The notes under the pieces are model-generated. The model ran no database searches. It had not been told where the DNA came from and saw only the letters and a list, made by a program, of their open reading frames with translations. DNA of 64,000 bases, from the NCBI RefSeq assembly GCF_902141855.1, contig NZ_CABFVH010000012.1:1-64000 (forward strand). The letters run 5' to 3'. Below, piece by piece: positions 8,660-19,018 of the stretch. The position numbers and the translations under genes are program-made. The stretch's first letter is position 1, and every line of letters starts with the position of its first letter. Source of the DNA: Methylobacterium dankookense. GTDB lineage: Bacteria > Pseudomonadota > Alphaproteobacteria > Rhizobiales > Beijerinckiaceae.

Positions 8660-8668
8660 ATTAGTTGC
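8660..8668. promoter_or_regulatory. Candidate operator before DUF971
   Basis: ATTAGTTGC inside GCAATTAGTTGC, about 70 bases upstream of the DUF971 start. The same nonamer lies upstream of the importer operon (3986-3994). It could bind the local Crp-type regulator; this is inferred from recurrence only. Confidence 0.3.
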
Positions 8669-8851
8669 CCGATCCCCTCGGATGCGGCCGGCTGGGCCGA
8701 TCAGCGCGGGCTCGGCCAGACCTCGACAGCATAGGATTCGAGCGATTCTTATCGAAAACAGGCAGAGCGGCTGAAGATTCAGGCAGGGGATTATGCGCAG
8801 CGGCGGACGAACGCCCCTTTGAGGAGCGTCGGACCATCCGGCGGCGTGCCG

Positions 8852-9298
8852 TCAGCGCCCGGCGCCGACGGCCGCCAGCAGCCTTTCCGTGGTGAGGCGG
8901 TGGAGCAGCATCCCTACGAGCATCGCCGCGACGAACAGGGCGATCTCGGGCAGGCCGAGCACCAGGCCGGCGAGCGCGGGGCCGGGGCAGAGGCCGGCGA
9001 GCCCCCAGCCGATGCCGAACAGGGCGGCGCCGCCGAGGAGGCGCGCGTCGAGCCGGGTATTGGCCGGCACCTCGAAGCGGGGCGCCAGCACCGGCCGCGC
9101 CATGCGCGCCTTCAGCGCGTAGCCCAGCGCCGAGACGGCGACCGCGCCCGCGAGCACGAAGGCGAGGCTCGGGTCCCAGGCGCCGGCGAGATCGAGGAAG
9201 CCCAGGACCTTGCGCGGGTCCATCATGCCCGACAGAGCGAGGCCGAAGCCGAACAGCACGCCGCTCGCGAGGGCGGCGAGGAGGCGGGGCGCGCTCAT
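8852..9298 (-). CDS. YeeE/YedE-family transporter, C-terminal half
   Basis: A 148-residue membrane protein with about four hydrophobic segments, matching the second half of the YeeE/YedE (DUF395) sulfur-transport family. [15 protein letters not shown] and the cysteine-bearing [15 protein letters not shown] are family hallmarks; the conserved cysteine takes part in thiosulfate passage in studied homologues (TsuA/YeeE). Its ATG overlaps the stop codon of the preceding half-gene by 4 bases (ATGA), so the two halves are translated as a coupled pair. Uptake of thiosulfate or another sulfur species is inferred. Confidence 0.87.
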   Translation of the reverse strand: MSAPRLLAALASGVLFGFGLALSGMMDPRKVLGFLDLAGAWDPSLAFVLAGAVAVSALGYALKARMARPVLAPRFEVPANTRLDARLLGGAALFGIGWGLAGLCPGPALAGLVLGLPEIALFVAAMLVGMLLHRLTTERLLAAVGAGR

Positions 9299-9726
9299 CG
9301 GGCCACCCCATGCCGGACCAGGAACACCGTGACGATGGCGGCCGCCATGAAGATCGCCACCGCCGCGAAGGAGCGCCGCGACAGCCGGGCGAGACCGCAG
9401 ACGCCGTGGCCGCTGGTGCAGCCGGAGCCGAGCCGCGTGCCGTAGCCCACGAGGAGCCCCGCCACGGCCAGCATCGGCCACGACACGTCGAGGCGGGCTT
9501 CGGGCCAGTGCCCGGCCGCGAGCCGGAACAGCACCGGCCCGAGGAGCAGGCCGACGAGGAAGGCCACCCGCCACGCCGATTCGCGCCCCGCCGGCCCGAG
9601 CAGGCCTCCGGCGATCCCGCTGATGCCGGCGATGCGTCCGTTGGCCAGGAGCAGCAGGGCCGCGGCACAGCCGATCAGGGCGCCCCCGGCGAGCGGCGCG
9701 AGGAAGGGACTCATGAAGGAATCCAT
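9295..9726 (-). CDS. YeeE/YedE-family transporter, N-terminal half
   Basis: A 143-residue membrane protein corresponding to the first half of YeeE/YedE. It contains [16 protein letters not shown] and the cysteine motif [13 protein letters not shown] near residues 105-117, which lines the sulfur-substrate path in the family. A GGAGG ribosome site lies 6 bases before the chosen ATG; an internal ATG four codons in is possible. With the overlapping downstream gene it makes a full-length transporter from two polypeptides. It opens the sulfur-type locus on this strand. Confidence 0.87.
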   Translation of the reverse strand: MDSFMSPFLAPLAGGALIGCAAALLLLANGRIAGISGIAGGLLGPAGRESAWRVAFLVGLLLGPVLFRLAAGHWPEARLDVSWPMLAVAGLLVGYGTRLGSGCTSGHGVCGLARLSRRSFAAVAIFMAAAIVTVFLVRHGVAR

Positions 9727-9900
9727 GGCGGACCTCCGGGCTGGCCGACCAACGCCGCTCGGCCGGGCGCCGGCACGGTCCGCGATCGGGACGCCCGCGT
9801 CGAGAAGCGTGCGCCTGCGCGCATGGCCCGGGCTGTAGCGCGCGCACCGGGCGCCGTCGAGCGTTCGGCAGATCGGCCGGATCGTCGACCCGGCATCGCC

Positions 9901-9930
9901 CCTCGCGTCCCGCGCGGGCGGGACGCGAGG
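9901..9930 (-). terminator. Hairpin after the pyruvate dehydrogenase operon
   Basis: A perfect 13-base inverted repeat (CCTCGCGTCCCGC / GCGGGACGCGAGG) with a 4-base loop, 10 bases past the lpd stop. No T-run follows, so it is a hairpin at an operon end rather than a textbook intrinsic terminator. Confidence 0.6.
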
Positions 9931-9940
9931 GGCGCGGGCC

Positions 9941-11788
9941 TCAGGCCGGGGCCTTGTGCGGCTTCTTGGGCATGTAGAGGTCGGTGATCGTGCCCTCGAA
10001 GGCCTCGGCCGCCATGCCGACCGTCTCCGACAGGGTCGGGTGCGGGTGGATGGTGAGGCCGATATCGGCAGCGTCCGCCCCCATCTCGATGGCGAGCGCC
10101 GCCTCCGCGATCAGGTCGCCGGCCGAGGGGCCGACGATGCCGCAGCCGACGATGCGGTCGGTCGCCTCGTCGAACAGCACCTTGGTCAGGCCCTCGTCGC
10201 GCCCGAGCGACAGCGAGCGCCCGGAGGCCGCCCAGGGGAAGACGCCCTTGCCGACCTTGATGCCCTTGGCCTTCGCCTCGTTCTCGGTGAGCCCGACCCA
10301 GGCCACTTCCGGATCGGTATAGGCCACCGAGGGGATCACCTTCGCGTCGAAGAAGCTGTTCTGGCCCGAGGCCGTCTCCGCCGCGACCTTGCCCTCGTGC
10401 ACCGCCTTGTGGGCGAGCATGGGCTGGCCGACCACGTCGCCGATGGCGAAGATGTGGGGCACGTTGGTGCGCATCTGCTTGTCGACCGGGATGAAGCCGC
10501 GCTCGTCGACGACGACGCCCGCCTTGTCCGCCGCGATCAGCTTGCCGTTCGGGCGCCGCCCGACCGAGACGAGGATCTTGTCGAAGACGTCGGTCGGCGG
10601 GGCCGAGCCGCCCTCGAAGCTGACCTTAAGGCCATCGGGCGTCCCCTCGACGTTCGTGACCTTCGCCTTGAGGTGGATCGCCTCGTACTGCTTGCCGATG
10701 CGCTTGGCGAGCGGGGTGACGATGTCCTTGTCGGCGCCGGGGATGATCTGGTCCATCAGCTCGACGATCGTCACCTTGGCGCCGAGCGCGTGGTAGACGG
10801 TCGCCATCTCCAGCCCGATGATCCCGCCGCCGATCACGAGCAGGCGCTTCGGGATGCCGTCGAGCTCGAGGGCGCCGGTGGAATCGATCACCCGCGGGTC
10901 GTCGTGCGGGATGAACGGCATGGTGATCGGCTCGGAGCCGGCCGCGATGATCGCCTGGTCGAAGCCGATCACCTGGGTCTTGCCCTCGTGCTCGACCTCG
11001 ATCTGGCGCGGGCTGACGAAGCGCCCGGTGCCGGTCACCACCGTGACCTTGCGCTGCTTGGCCAGCCCGCCCAGGCCGCCGGTGAGGCGCTTGACCACGC
11101 CCTCCTTCCAGCCCCGCAGCTTGTCGATGTCGATCTGCGGCGCGGTGAAGCTGATGCCGTGGGCGGCCATCGCGTGGGTCTCGTCGATGACCTTGGCCGC
11201 GTGCAGCAGGGCCTTCGAGGGGATGCAGCCGACATTGAGGCAGACGCCGCCGAGCTGCGGCCAGCGCTCCACCAGCACCACCTTCTTGCCGAGATCGGCC
11301 GCGCGGAAGGCCGCCGTGTAGCCGCCGGGGCCGGCACCGAGCACCAGCACCTCGGCATGCATCGCCTCGCCCGGGACGGGGGCCGCCGCCTGCGGGGCGG
11401 CCCGCGCCGGGGCGGCGCCGCCGGTGGCGCCCGCCGCCGAAGAGCCGTAGCCGGCCTGGCCCTCCCCTGCCCCGTGAGCAGCTCCCTGACTCGCGGCCGG
11501 GGCGCCGGCGCTCGCGGCGCCCGTCACGCCGGGCTTGGCCGCGCCGGCCTCCGCGGTCGCCGCCATGACGAGGATCAGGTCGCCCTCGGTGACCTTGTCG
11601 CCGACCTTCACCTTGACCTCGGCGACGGTGCCCGCGACCGGCGAGGGCACGTCCATGGTCGCCTTGTCGGATTCGAGCACGATCAGCACGTCGTCGACCG
11701 AAATCTGGTCGCCCGCGCTGACGCTCACCTCGATGACCGGCACGCCCTTGAAGTCGCCGATATCGGGAAGTTTGACTTCGCTGCTCAT
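9941..11788 (-). CDS. lpdA: Dihydrolipoyl dehydrogenase (E3) with N-terminal lipoyl domain
   Basis: A 615-residue E3 subunit of pyruvate dehydrogenase, which reoxidises dihydrolipoamide with NAD+. Residues 1-80 are a lipoyl domain with the lipoylated lysine in [10 protein letters not shown] (near 48). An Ala/Gly/Pro linker of about 65 residues follows, then the FAD enzyme: [17 protein letters not shown], the redox disulfide in [16 protein letters not shown], the NAD site [13 protein letters not shown], and the catalytic HPHPTLSE near the C-terminus. The ATG was chosen because it follows GGAAGGTGAAGCG. Third gene of the aceE-aceF-lpd operon, 51 bases after aceF. Confidence 0.96.
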   Translation of the reverse strand: MSSEVKLPDIGDFKGVPVIEVSVSAGDQISVDDVLIVLESDKATMDVPSPVAGTVAEVKVKVGDKVTEGDLILVMAATAEAGAAKPGVTGAASAGAPAASQGAAHGAGEGQAGYGSSAAGATGGAAPARAAPQAAAPVPGEAMHAEVLVLGAGPGGYTAAFRAADLGKKVVLVERWPQLGGVCLNVGCIPSKALLHAAKVIDETHAMAAHGISFTAPQIDIDKLRGWKEGVVKRLTGGLGGLAKQRKVTVVTGTGRFVSPRQIEVEHEGKTQVIGFDQAIIAAGSEPITMPFIPHDDPRVIDSTGALELDGIPKRLLVIGGGIIGLEMATVYHALGAKVTIVELMDQIIPGADKDIVTPLAKRIGKQYEAIHLKAKVTNVEGTPDGLKVSFEGGSAPPTDVFDKILVSVGRRPNGKLIAADKAGVVVDERGFIPVDKQMRTNVPHIFAIGDVVGQPMLAHKAVHEGKVAAETASGQNSFFDAKVIPSVAYTDPEVAWVGLTENEAKAKGIKVGKGVFPWAASGRSLSLGRDEGLTKVLFDEATDRIVGCGIVGPSAGDLIAEAALAIEMGADAADIGLTIHPHPTLSETVGMAAEAFEGTITDLYMPKKPHKAPA

Positions 11789-11839
11789 CGCTTCACCTTC
11801 CTTGGGTTCCACAGCTCCGGATGGTCCGCAGAGGCCGCG

Positions 11840-13120
<1,281 letters not shown>

Positions 13121-13200
13121 GGGTTCACTCCCTGCATTCCGCGCGGGCCATTGCCGGGCCCTGCCGTCGTGGTTCTTGTCGATGTGGTGGGATGGTGCGG

Positions 13201-13227
13201 CCGTCCCGCGCGCGTGCTGCGGGACGG
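13201..13227 (-). other. Hairpin in the aceE-aceF spacer
   Basis: Inverted repeat CCGTCCCGC / GCGGGACGG with a 9-base loop, just after the aceE stop. It may stabilise the upstream message or attenuate aceF; no T-run is present. Confidence 0.5.
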
Positions 13228-13243
13228 CTCGGTGGAGACCGGG

Positions 13244-15904
13244 TCAGACCGTCCAGGGCGCGGCCTTGTCGGGATCGATCCCGTACTTGGCGATGGCGTC
13301 CGAGACCTTGCTCACCGGCACGGCGCCGTCCTCGGCGAGGCTGTGCAGCGCCGCGAGGGTGACCCAGCGCCGGTCGACCTCGAAGAAGTCGCGCAAGCGG
13401 CGGCGATAGTCCGAGCGGCCGAAGCCGTCGGTGCCGAGCACGCGGTAGCGGCCGGGGATCCAGGTCCGGATCTGGTCGGCGAAGAGCCGCATGTAGTCGG
13501 TCGACGCGATCACCGGGCCGGAGCGGCCCTCCAGGCAGGTCTCGACATGCGACTTGCGCTTGGCCTCGCCCGGATGGAGCAGGTTCCAGCGCTCGCAGGC
13601 CATGGCGTCGCGGCGCAGCTCCGTGAAGCTCGGGCAGCTCCAGATGTCGGCGGCGATCCCGTGCTCCTCCTCCAGCATCTCGGCCGCCGCGATCACCTCC
13701 CGCAGGATGGTGCCGCTGCCGAGGAGCTGGACACGCGGTCCGTCCTTCCGGCCCTTGCCCTCGCGGAACAGGTACATCCCCTTGATGATGCCGGCCTCGG
13801 CCCCCTCGGGCATGCCGGGGTGCTCGTAGTTCTCGTTCATCACGGTGATGTAGTAGAACACGTCCTCCTGCTCGGCATACATCCGGCGCAGGCCGTCCTG
13901 CACGATCACCGCGACTTCATACGAGAAGGTCGGGTCGTAGGAGACGCAGTTCGGGATCGTGGCCGAGAGGATGTGGCTGTGCCCGTCCTCGTGCTGGAGA
14001 CCCTCGCCGTTGAGGGTCGTGCGCCCGGCCGTGCCGCCGATGAGGAAGCCGCGCGCGCGCATGTCGCCCGCCGCCCAGGCGAGGTCGCCCGTGCGCTGGA
14101 AGCCAAACATCGAGTAGTAGATGTAGAACGGGATCGTCGGCGCGTTCGAGTGCGAGTAGGAGGTCGCCGCCGCGATCCACGAGGACATGGCGCCCGGCTC
14201 GTTGATGCCCTCCTGGAGCATCTGACCCTTCTCGTCCTCCTTGTAGTACATGAGCTGGTTGGCATCCTCGGGCCGGTAGAGCTGGCCGACCTGGGAGAAG
14301 ATGCCGAACTGGCGGAACATGCCCTCCATGCCGAAGGTGCGGCTCTCGTCGGGCACGATCGGCACGATGCGCGAGCCGATGTTCTTGTCGCGCAGCAGCG
14401 TGTTGAGGATGCGCACGATCGCCATGGTGGTGGAGATCTCGCGCCCCGCCGTCTCCTTGAGCTGCGCGCCGAAGGCCGAGAGCGGCGGCACGTCGAGGGA
14501 TTGCGACTTGCGCCGCCGGGCCGGCAGGGATCCGCCGAGCGCCTGGCGCCGGGCCATCAGGTAGCGGTGCTCCGGGCTGCCCTCCGGGAAGCGGATGAAG
14601 GGGATCTCCTTGATCTGCTCGTCGGTGAGCTCGATCCCGAAGCGGTCGCGGAACTGGCGCAGGACCGCCTCGCCCATCTTCTTCTGCTGGTGGGTGATGT
14701 TCTGCGCCTCGCCCGCCTCGCCCATGCCGTAGCCCTTGACGGTCTTGGCGAGGATCAGCGTCGGCTGGCCCTTGTGCTTCACCGCGGCCGAGTAGGCGGC
14801 GTAGACCTTGGCCGGATCGTGCCCGCCGCGGGTCAGGCGGAAGATGTCCTCGTCCGACCAGTCCTTCACCAGGGCTGCGGTCTCCGGGTACTTCCCGAAG
14901 AAGTGCTCGCGGATATAGGCGCCGTTCTTCGACTTGAAGTCCTGGTACTCGCCGTCGACGCATTCCTCCATCAGCCGCATGAGCATGCCGGTGGTGTCGC
15001 GCGCCAGCAGCGCGTCCCAGCCGGTGCCCCACAGGCACTTGATGACGTTCCAGCCGGCGCCCCGGAAATCGGCCTCCAGCTCCTGGACGATCTTGCCGTT
15101 GCCGCGCACCGGCCCGTCGAGGCGCTGCAGGTTGCAGTTGATCACGAAGATCAGGTTGTCGAGCTTCTCGCGCGCGGCCATGGAGATGGCGCCGAGGCTC
15201 TCCGGCTCGTCCATCTCGCCGTCGCCCATGAAGGCCCAGACCTTGCGGCCGTCGGTGTTGGCGTGGCCCCGGTGATGCAGGTAGCGCAGGTAGCGCGCCT
15301 GGTAGATCGCCATCAGCGGCCCGAGCCCCATCGAGACGGTGGGGAACTGCCAGAAATCGGGCATCAGCCAGGGATGGGGATAGGAGGACAGGCCCTTGCC
15401 GTCGACCTCCTGGCGGAAGCCGAGGAGCTGCTCCTCGGTGAGCCGCCCTTCGAGGAAGGCGCGGGCATAGACGCCGGGCGCCGAGTGGCCCTGGACGTAG
15501 ATCAGGTCGCCGCCGCGCCCGTCCTGGTCGCCCTTCCAGAAATGCATGAAGCCGGTGTCGTAGAGCGTCGCCGAGGACTGGAAGCTCGCGATGTGGCCGC
15601 CGAGCTCGGAGGAATCCTTGTTGGCGCGCAGGATGATCGCGATGGCGTTCCAGCGGATCGCCGAGCGGATGCGGTGCTCGATCTGCCGGTCGCCCGGATG
15701 CGCGTCCTGCTTGTCGACCGGAATCGTGTTCAGATAGGCGGTGTTGGCCGAGAAGGGCACCGGCGCGCCGCGCTTGCGCGCCTCATCGATCACCTGGTTG
15801 ATCAGGAAATGCGCCCGGTCCGGACCCTCGACTTCGAGGACGCCGTCGAGCGAGTCGAGCCATTCCTGGGTCTCGATCGGATCGAGATCGTGGGTGCGTT
15901 CCAA
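13244..15904 (-). CDS. aceE: Pyruvate dehydrogenase E1 (homodimeric type), TTG start
   Basis: An 886-residue thiamine-diphosphate enzyme that decarboxylates pyruvate and acetylates the lipoyl group of E2. It aligns end to end with E. coli AceE (887 residues): DLDPIETQEWLDSLDG at the start, the ThDP-binding GDGEMDEPESLG and NCNLQRLDG, HFFGKYPETAALV, GFQRTGDLAWAAGD, and GTDGFGRSDYRR near the end. No ATG gives this N-terminus; a TTG preceded by GGAGGAA (5-base spacing) does, and I take it as the start. This is the homodimeric E1, not the alpha/beta type common in many alphaproteobacteria. First gene of the operon. Confidence 0.96.
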   Translation of the reverse strand: MERTHDLDPIETQEWLDSLDGVLEVEGPDRAHFLINQVIDEARKRGAPVPFSANTAYLNTIPVDKQDAHPGDRQIEHRIRSAIRWNAIAIILRANKDSSELGGHIASFQSSATLYDTGFMHFWKGDQDGRGGDLIYVQGHSAPGVYARAFLEGRLTEEQLLGFRQEVDGKGLSSYPHPWLMPDFWQFPTVSMGLGPLMAIYQARYLRYLHHRGHANTDGRKVWAFMGDGEMDEPESLGAISMAAREKLDNLIFVINCNLQRLDGPVRGNGKIVQELEADFRGAGWNVIKCLWGTGWDALLARDTTGMLMRLMEECVDGEYQDFKSKNGAYIREHFFGKYPETAALVKDWSDEDIFRLTRGGHDPAKVYAAYSAAVKHKGQPTLILAKTVKGYGMGEAGEAQNITHQQKKMGEAVLRQFRDRFGIELTDEQIKEIPFIRFPEGSPEHRYLMARRQALGGSLPARRRKSQSLDVPPLSAFGAQLKETAGREISTTMAIVRILNTLLRDKNIGSRIVPIVPDESRTFGMEGMFRQFGIFSQVGQLYRPEDANQLMYYKEDEKGQMLQEGINEPGAMSSWIAAATSYSHSNAPTIPFYIYYSMFGFQRTGDLAWAAGDMRARGFLIGGTAGRTTLNGEGLQHEDGHSHILSATIPNCVSYDPTFSYEVAVIVQDGLRRMYAEQEDVFYYITVMNENYEHPGMPEGAEAGIIKGMYLFREGKGRKDGPRVQLLGSGTILREVIAAAEMLEEEHGIAADIWSCPSFTELRRDAMACERWNLLHPGEAKRKSHVETCLEGRSGPVIASTDYMRLFADQIRTWIPGRYRVLGTDGFGRSDYRRRLRDFFEVDRRWVTLAALHSLAEDGAVPVSKVSDAIAKYGIDPDKAAPWTV

Positions 15905-16349
15905 AGCTTCCTCCCTTGGCAGGCCCTTGCGACCGGTCGGATCGCGGGCGTTCGGTCTTCTCGGGTCACCGGTTTGCGCCGGAAAGCTAGAGCCTGTCGG
16001 CCCGTACAGCACCACCGATCGGTGACAATATTCTCGCGCTTGGCACTCTTCGCCGGACCGCCGGAGCGGTTCGGCCATCCGAATCCAGGGGCGCGGCGGC
16101 GCCCACAGTATTGGTTTGGTATTTTGGATATTGAATCTGATCCGCCGTGGATCCGCAGGAGGCAGGCGCGCGCCGGGACCTCCGGCCGCTCGCGGCTGCC
16201 CCTCTCTGGGGCGGATGATACCGCGTCCGGTTGATCAGACCGGAGGTGGTATCAGCAAGCCCGCGCGGCGCCTGAGCGAAGGCGACATCCGCCATCCCGA
16301 AGGGATCACCCGGATGTCGTATGAGACCGGACCGGGCCGGCGCCCCCCG
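15905..16349. promoter_or_regulatory. Spacer upstream of aceE with repeat family A, copy 2
   Basis: This 445-base gap holds no gene. It contains a relatively AT-rich patch at about 16111-16143, a plausible place for the aceE promoter, though I see no clear -35/-10 pair. At about 16248-16322 lies an inverted copy of repeat module A1 (GCGACATCCG near one end and CGGATGTCGT at 16311-16320), the same element as before the Crp-type gene. Confidence 0.5.
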
Positions 16350-18722
16350 TCAGCCTTCGCCCTCGATGAGACCGCGGATGCGGGTCGCGAGCGCCTCCAG
16401 GGCGAACGGCTTGACCAGGACCTGCATGCCGGGAGCGAGGTGGCCATGGTTGAGGGCCGCGTTCTCGGCGTAGCCGGTGATGAACAGCACCTTCAGCTTC
16501 GGGCGCGAGACGAGGGCCGCCTCCGCCATCTGCCGCCCGTTCATGCCGCCGGGCAGGCCCACATCGGTGACCAGCAGGTCGATGCGCACGTCCGATTGCA
16601 GCACCTTCAGACCGGACGGCCCGTCCGCCGCCTCGATGGCCGCGTAGCCCAGATCCTCCAGCACCTCCGTGACCAGCATGCGGACGGTGGGCTCGTCGTC
16701 AACGACCAGAACCGTCTCGCCGACCTTCGCCCGCGCCGCCTCCGACAGGTCCGGAACCGCCTCGGCCTCGTCGGCCTTGCCGATGTGGCGCGGCAGGTAG
16801 AGGCAGACCATCGTGCCCGCGCCGACCTCCGAGTAGATCCGAACCTGGCCGCCCGACTGCTTGGCGAAGCCGTAGATCATCGACAGGCCGAGACCGGTGC
16901 CCTCGCCGATCGGCTTGGTGGTGAAGAACGGGTCGAACGCCTTGGCGACGATGTCGGGCGCCATGCCGGTGCCGTTGTCCGAGACGCAGAGCGAGACGTA
17001 TTGGCCCGGCTCCAGATCGCGCTCCTGCGCGGCCCGGTGATCGAGCCAGCGGTTGCCCGTCTCGATGACGATGCGCCCGCCCGTCGGCATGGCGTCGCGG
17101 GCGTTGATGCAGAGGTTCAGCAGCGCGTTCTCGAGCTGGCTCGGATCGACGAGGGTCGGCCAGAGGCCACCCGCGCCGACGACCTCGACGGCGACCGCCG
17201 GCCCGACGGTCCGGCGCACCAGCTCGACCATGCCCTCGATCAGGCGGTTCACGTCGGTGGGCCGCGGATCGAGCGTCTGGCGGCGCGAGAAGGCGAGCAG
17301 GCGATGCGTCAGGGCGGCCGCGCGCTTGGCAGCCCCCTGCGCGGCGCCGATATAGCGCTCCAGATCCCCGACCCGGCCCTGGAGCATGCGGGTCTGCATC
17401 AGCTCCAGCGAGCCGACGATGCCGGCGAGCATGTTGTTGAAGTCGTGGGCGAGGCCGCCGGTCAATTGCCCGACCGCCTCCATCTTCTGCGCCTGGCGCA
17501 GGGCCTCCTCGGCCTGGGCCAGCGCCTCGGCCTGCTCCCGCTCGGCTGTGAAGTCGCGCCCGACCGCGTTGATCAGGCCGTCGCTCGGCCGGGTCGACCA
17601 GGAGATCCAGCGGTGGCTGCCGTCCTTGGCCCGGTAGCGGTTGTCGAAGCGGGCATGCGAGGTCCCCTCCGAGAGCTCCCGGGCGCCCGCGATGGTATCA
17701 ACGAGATCGTCCGGGTGGATCAGGTCGAACAGGCTCGTGCCGAGGAGCTCGTCCTCGCGCCAGCCGAGCATCTCCTTCCAGGCCGGATTCACCGCCGTGA
17801 TGACGCCCTCGAAGGTGCAGCGGAGCATCAGGTCGCGCGAGAGCTGCCAGAGCGCGTTCCGGTCGGCGGTGCGCTCCGCGACCTGCCGTTCGAGCTCGGC
17901 AGCGTGGCGCTTGCTCTCGTCGATGTCGATATTCGTGCCGACCCAGCCCGTGACGGCGCCGGCCGCGTCCCGGACCGGCTCCGCCCGGACGAGGAACCAG
18001 CGGAACGCCCCGTCGGCGCGGCGGATGCGGTACTCGACCTCGTAGACCGCACCATTCGCAAGCGAGCGCGACCACGCCTCGGCCGCGGCCGGCAGATCGT
18101 CCGGATGCACGATCCGGTCCCAGCGGCCGAGGCCCTCGATCTCGCCGGGCACGAGGCCGGCATAGGCGTAGACCTGGGCGTTGAACCAGGTCAGCTCGCC
18201 GTCCGGCCGGGCCGCCCAGACCTGGTTCGGGACCGTCTGGGCGAGGACGCGGAACTGCTCCTCGCTCTCGCGCAGAGCCGCCTCGGCCCGCTTGCGGCCG
18301 GTGATGTCCCGGAACAGCACCGAGACCTGGCGCCGGCTCGCCGGCTCGACCCTGGAGGCCGAGACCTCGATATGGCGCTCCGCCGCCACGAACGGCCGCT
18401 CGAACCGGACCGGCATGCCGGTGCGCAGCACGCCGCCATAGAGTTCGAGCCAGCCCTCGGCCTCCTCGGGCGCGATCTCGCGCAATCTCTGCCCGACGAT
18501 GTTCGGGATACCGGTGTGGCGCTCGTATCCGGGATTGGCCTCGACGTGGACATAGTCGCTCAGGGGACCGTACGGCCCGTCGATGAACTCGATGATGCAG
18601 AAGCCGTCGTCGATGGCCTCGAACAGAGCGCGGTAGCGCTCCTTGCTCTCGCGCAGGGCGGCGCGGGTCTCCTCCAGCGCATCGGCGCGTCGCGCGCGTT
18701 CGTCGGTTTCCAGCTCGATCAT
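16350..18722 (-). CDS. PAS-domain hybrid histidine kinase with C-terminal receiver
   Basis: A 790-residue hybrid sensor kinase without membrane segments, so probably cytosolic. Three PAS-type domains fill residues 20-400 (YRALFEAIDDGFCIIEF; FRVLAQTVPNQVWAARPDG; TFEGVITAVNPAWKEMLGW). The H-box GGLAHDFNNMLAG is near residue 425, followed by the ATPase domain (DNGTGMAPDIVAKAFDPFF; GTGLGLSMIYGF). A receiver domain (about 668-785) has VLVVDDEP and the phospho-acceptor in LLVTDVGLPGG. The signal is unknown. The start used is the ATG of MIELETDERAR; the upstream in-frame extension is low-complexity and unlike the family. No dedicated response regulator lies beside it. Confidence 0.93.
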   Translation of the reverse strand: MIELETDERARRADALEETRAALRESKERYRALFEAIDDGFCIIEFIDGPYGPLSDYVHVEANPGYERHTGIPNIVGQRLREIAPEEAEGWLELYGGVLRTGMPVRFERPFVAAERHIEVSASRVEPASRRQVSVLFRDITGRKRAEAALRESEEQFRVLAQTVPNQVWAARPDGELTWFNAQVYAYAGLVPGEIEGLGRWDRIVHPDDLPAAAEAWSRSLANGAVYEVEYRIRRADGAFRWFLVRAEPVRDAAGAVTGWVGTNIDIDESKRHAAELERQVAERTADRNALWQLSRDLMLRCTFEGVITAVNPAWKEMLGWREDELLGTSLFDLIHPDDLVDTIAGARELSEGTSHARFDNRYRAKDGSHRWISWSTRPSDGLINAVGRDFTAEREQAEALAQAEEALRQAQKMEAVGQLTGGLAHDFNNMLAGIVGSLELMQTRMLQGRVGDLERYIGAAQGAAKRAAALTHRLLAFSRRQTLDPRPTDVNRLIEGMVELVRRTVGPAVAVEVVGAGGLWPTLVDPSQLENALLNLCINARDAMPTGGRIVIETGNRWLDHRAAQERDLEPGQYVSLCVSDNGTGMAPDIVAKAFDPFFTTKPIGEGTGLGLSMIYGFAKQSGGQVRIYSEVGAGTMVCLYLPRHIGKADEAEAVPDLSEAARAKVGETVLVVDDEPTVRMLVTEVLEDLGYAAIEAADGPSGLKVLQSDVRIDLLVTDVGLPGGMNGRQMAEAALVSRPKLKVLFITGYAENAALNHGHLAPGMQVLVKPFALEALATRIRGLIEGEG

Positions 18723-19018
18723 GGTCACGCCACGCGCCGGGAGCCGGCCCGGGATGCGATGCAGGCGAGCGATCCGGGGATGAGGCCGACGTTGCGGGTG
18801 ACTCGCCGTTCCATCGGCGCCTTCTGCCTCAAGCACCCGGGCTTTGCCAGCCTGGAAGGGGCGCGACACGCTCGGCCGCGCACCGGACAAGGGCCCACAG
18901 TTGGACGAACACTTGCACAAGTCTTGGCCCCATCGATCCCCGTCTCGACCTCATCCTGAGGTCGGCGAATGGGACGAGCGACGGCCGATCCGGTGCGAAC
19001 GCGCTCCGAGATGGACCT
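18723..19018. other. Spacer without visible features
   Basis: A gap of 296 bases between the hybrid kinase start and the FAD oxidoreductase stop. I see no coding region, strong hairpin or repeat in it. The kinase promoter is expected here. Confidence 0.4.

Noticed and set aside
6412..8664. Long plus-strand frame opposite the AprA-like gene
   Set aside because: Composition is typical of antisense reading; the minus-strand gene has full FAD motifs.
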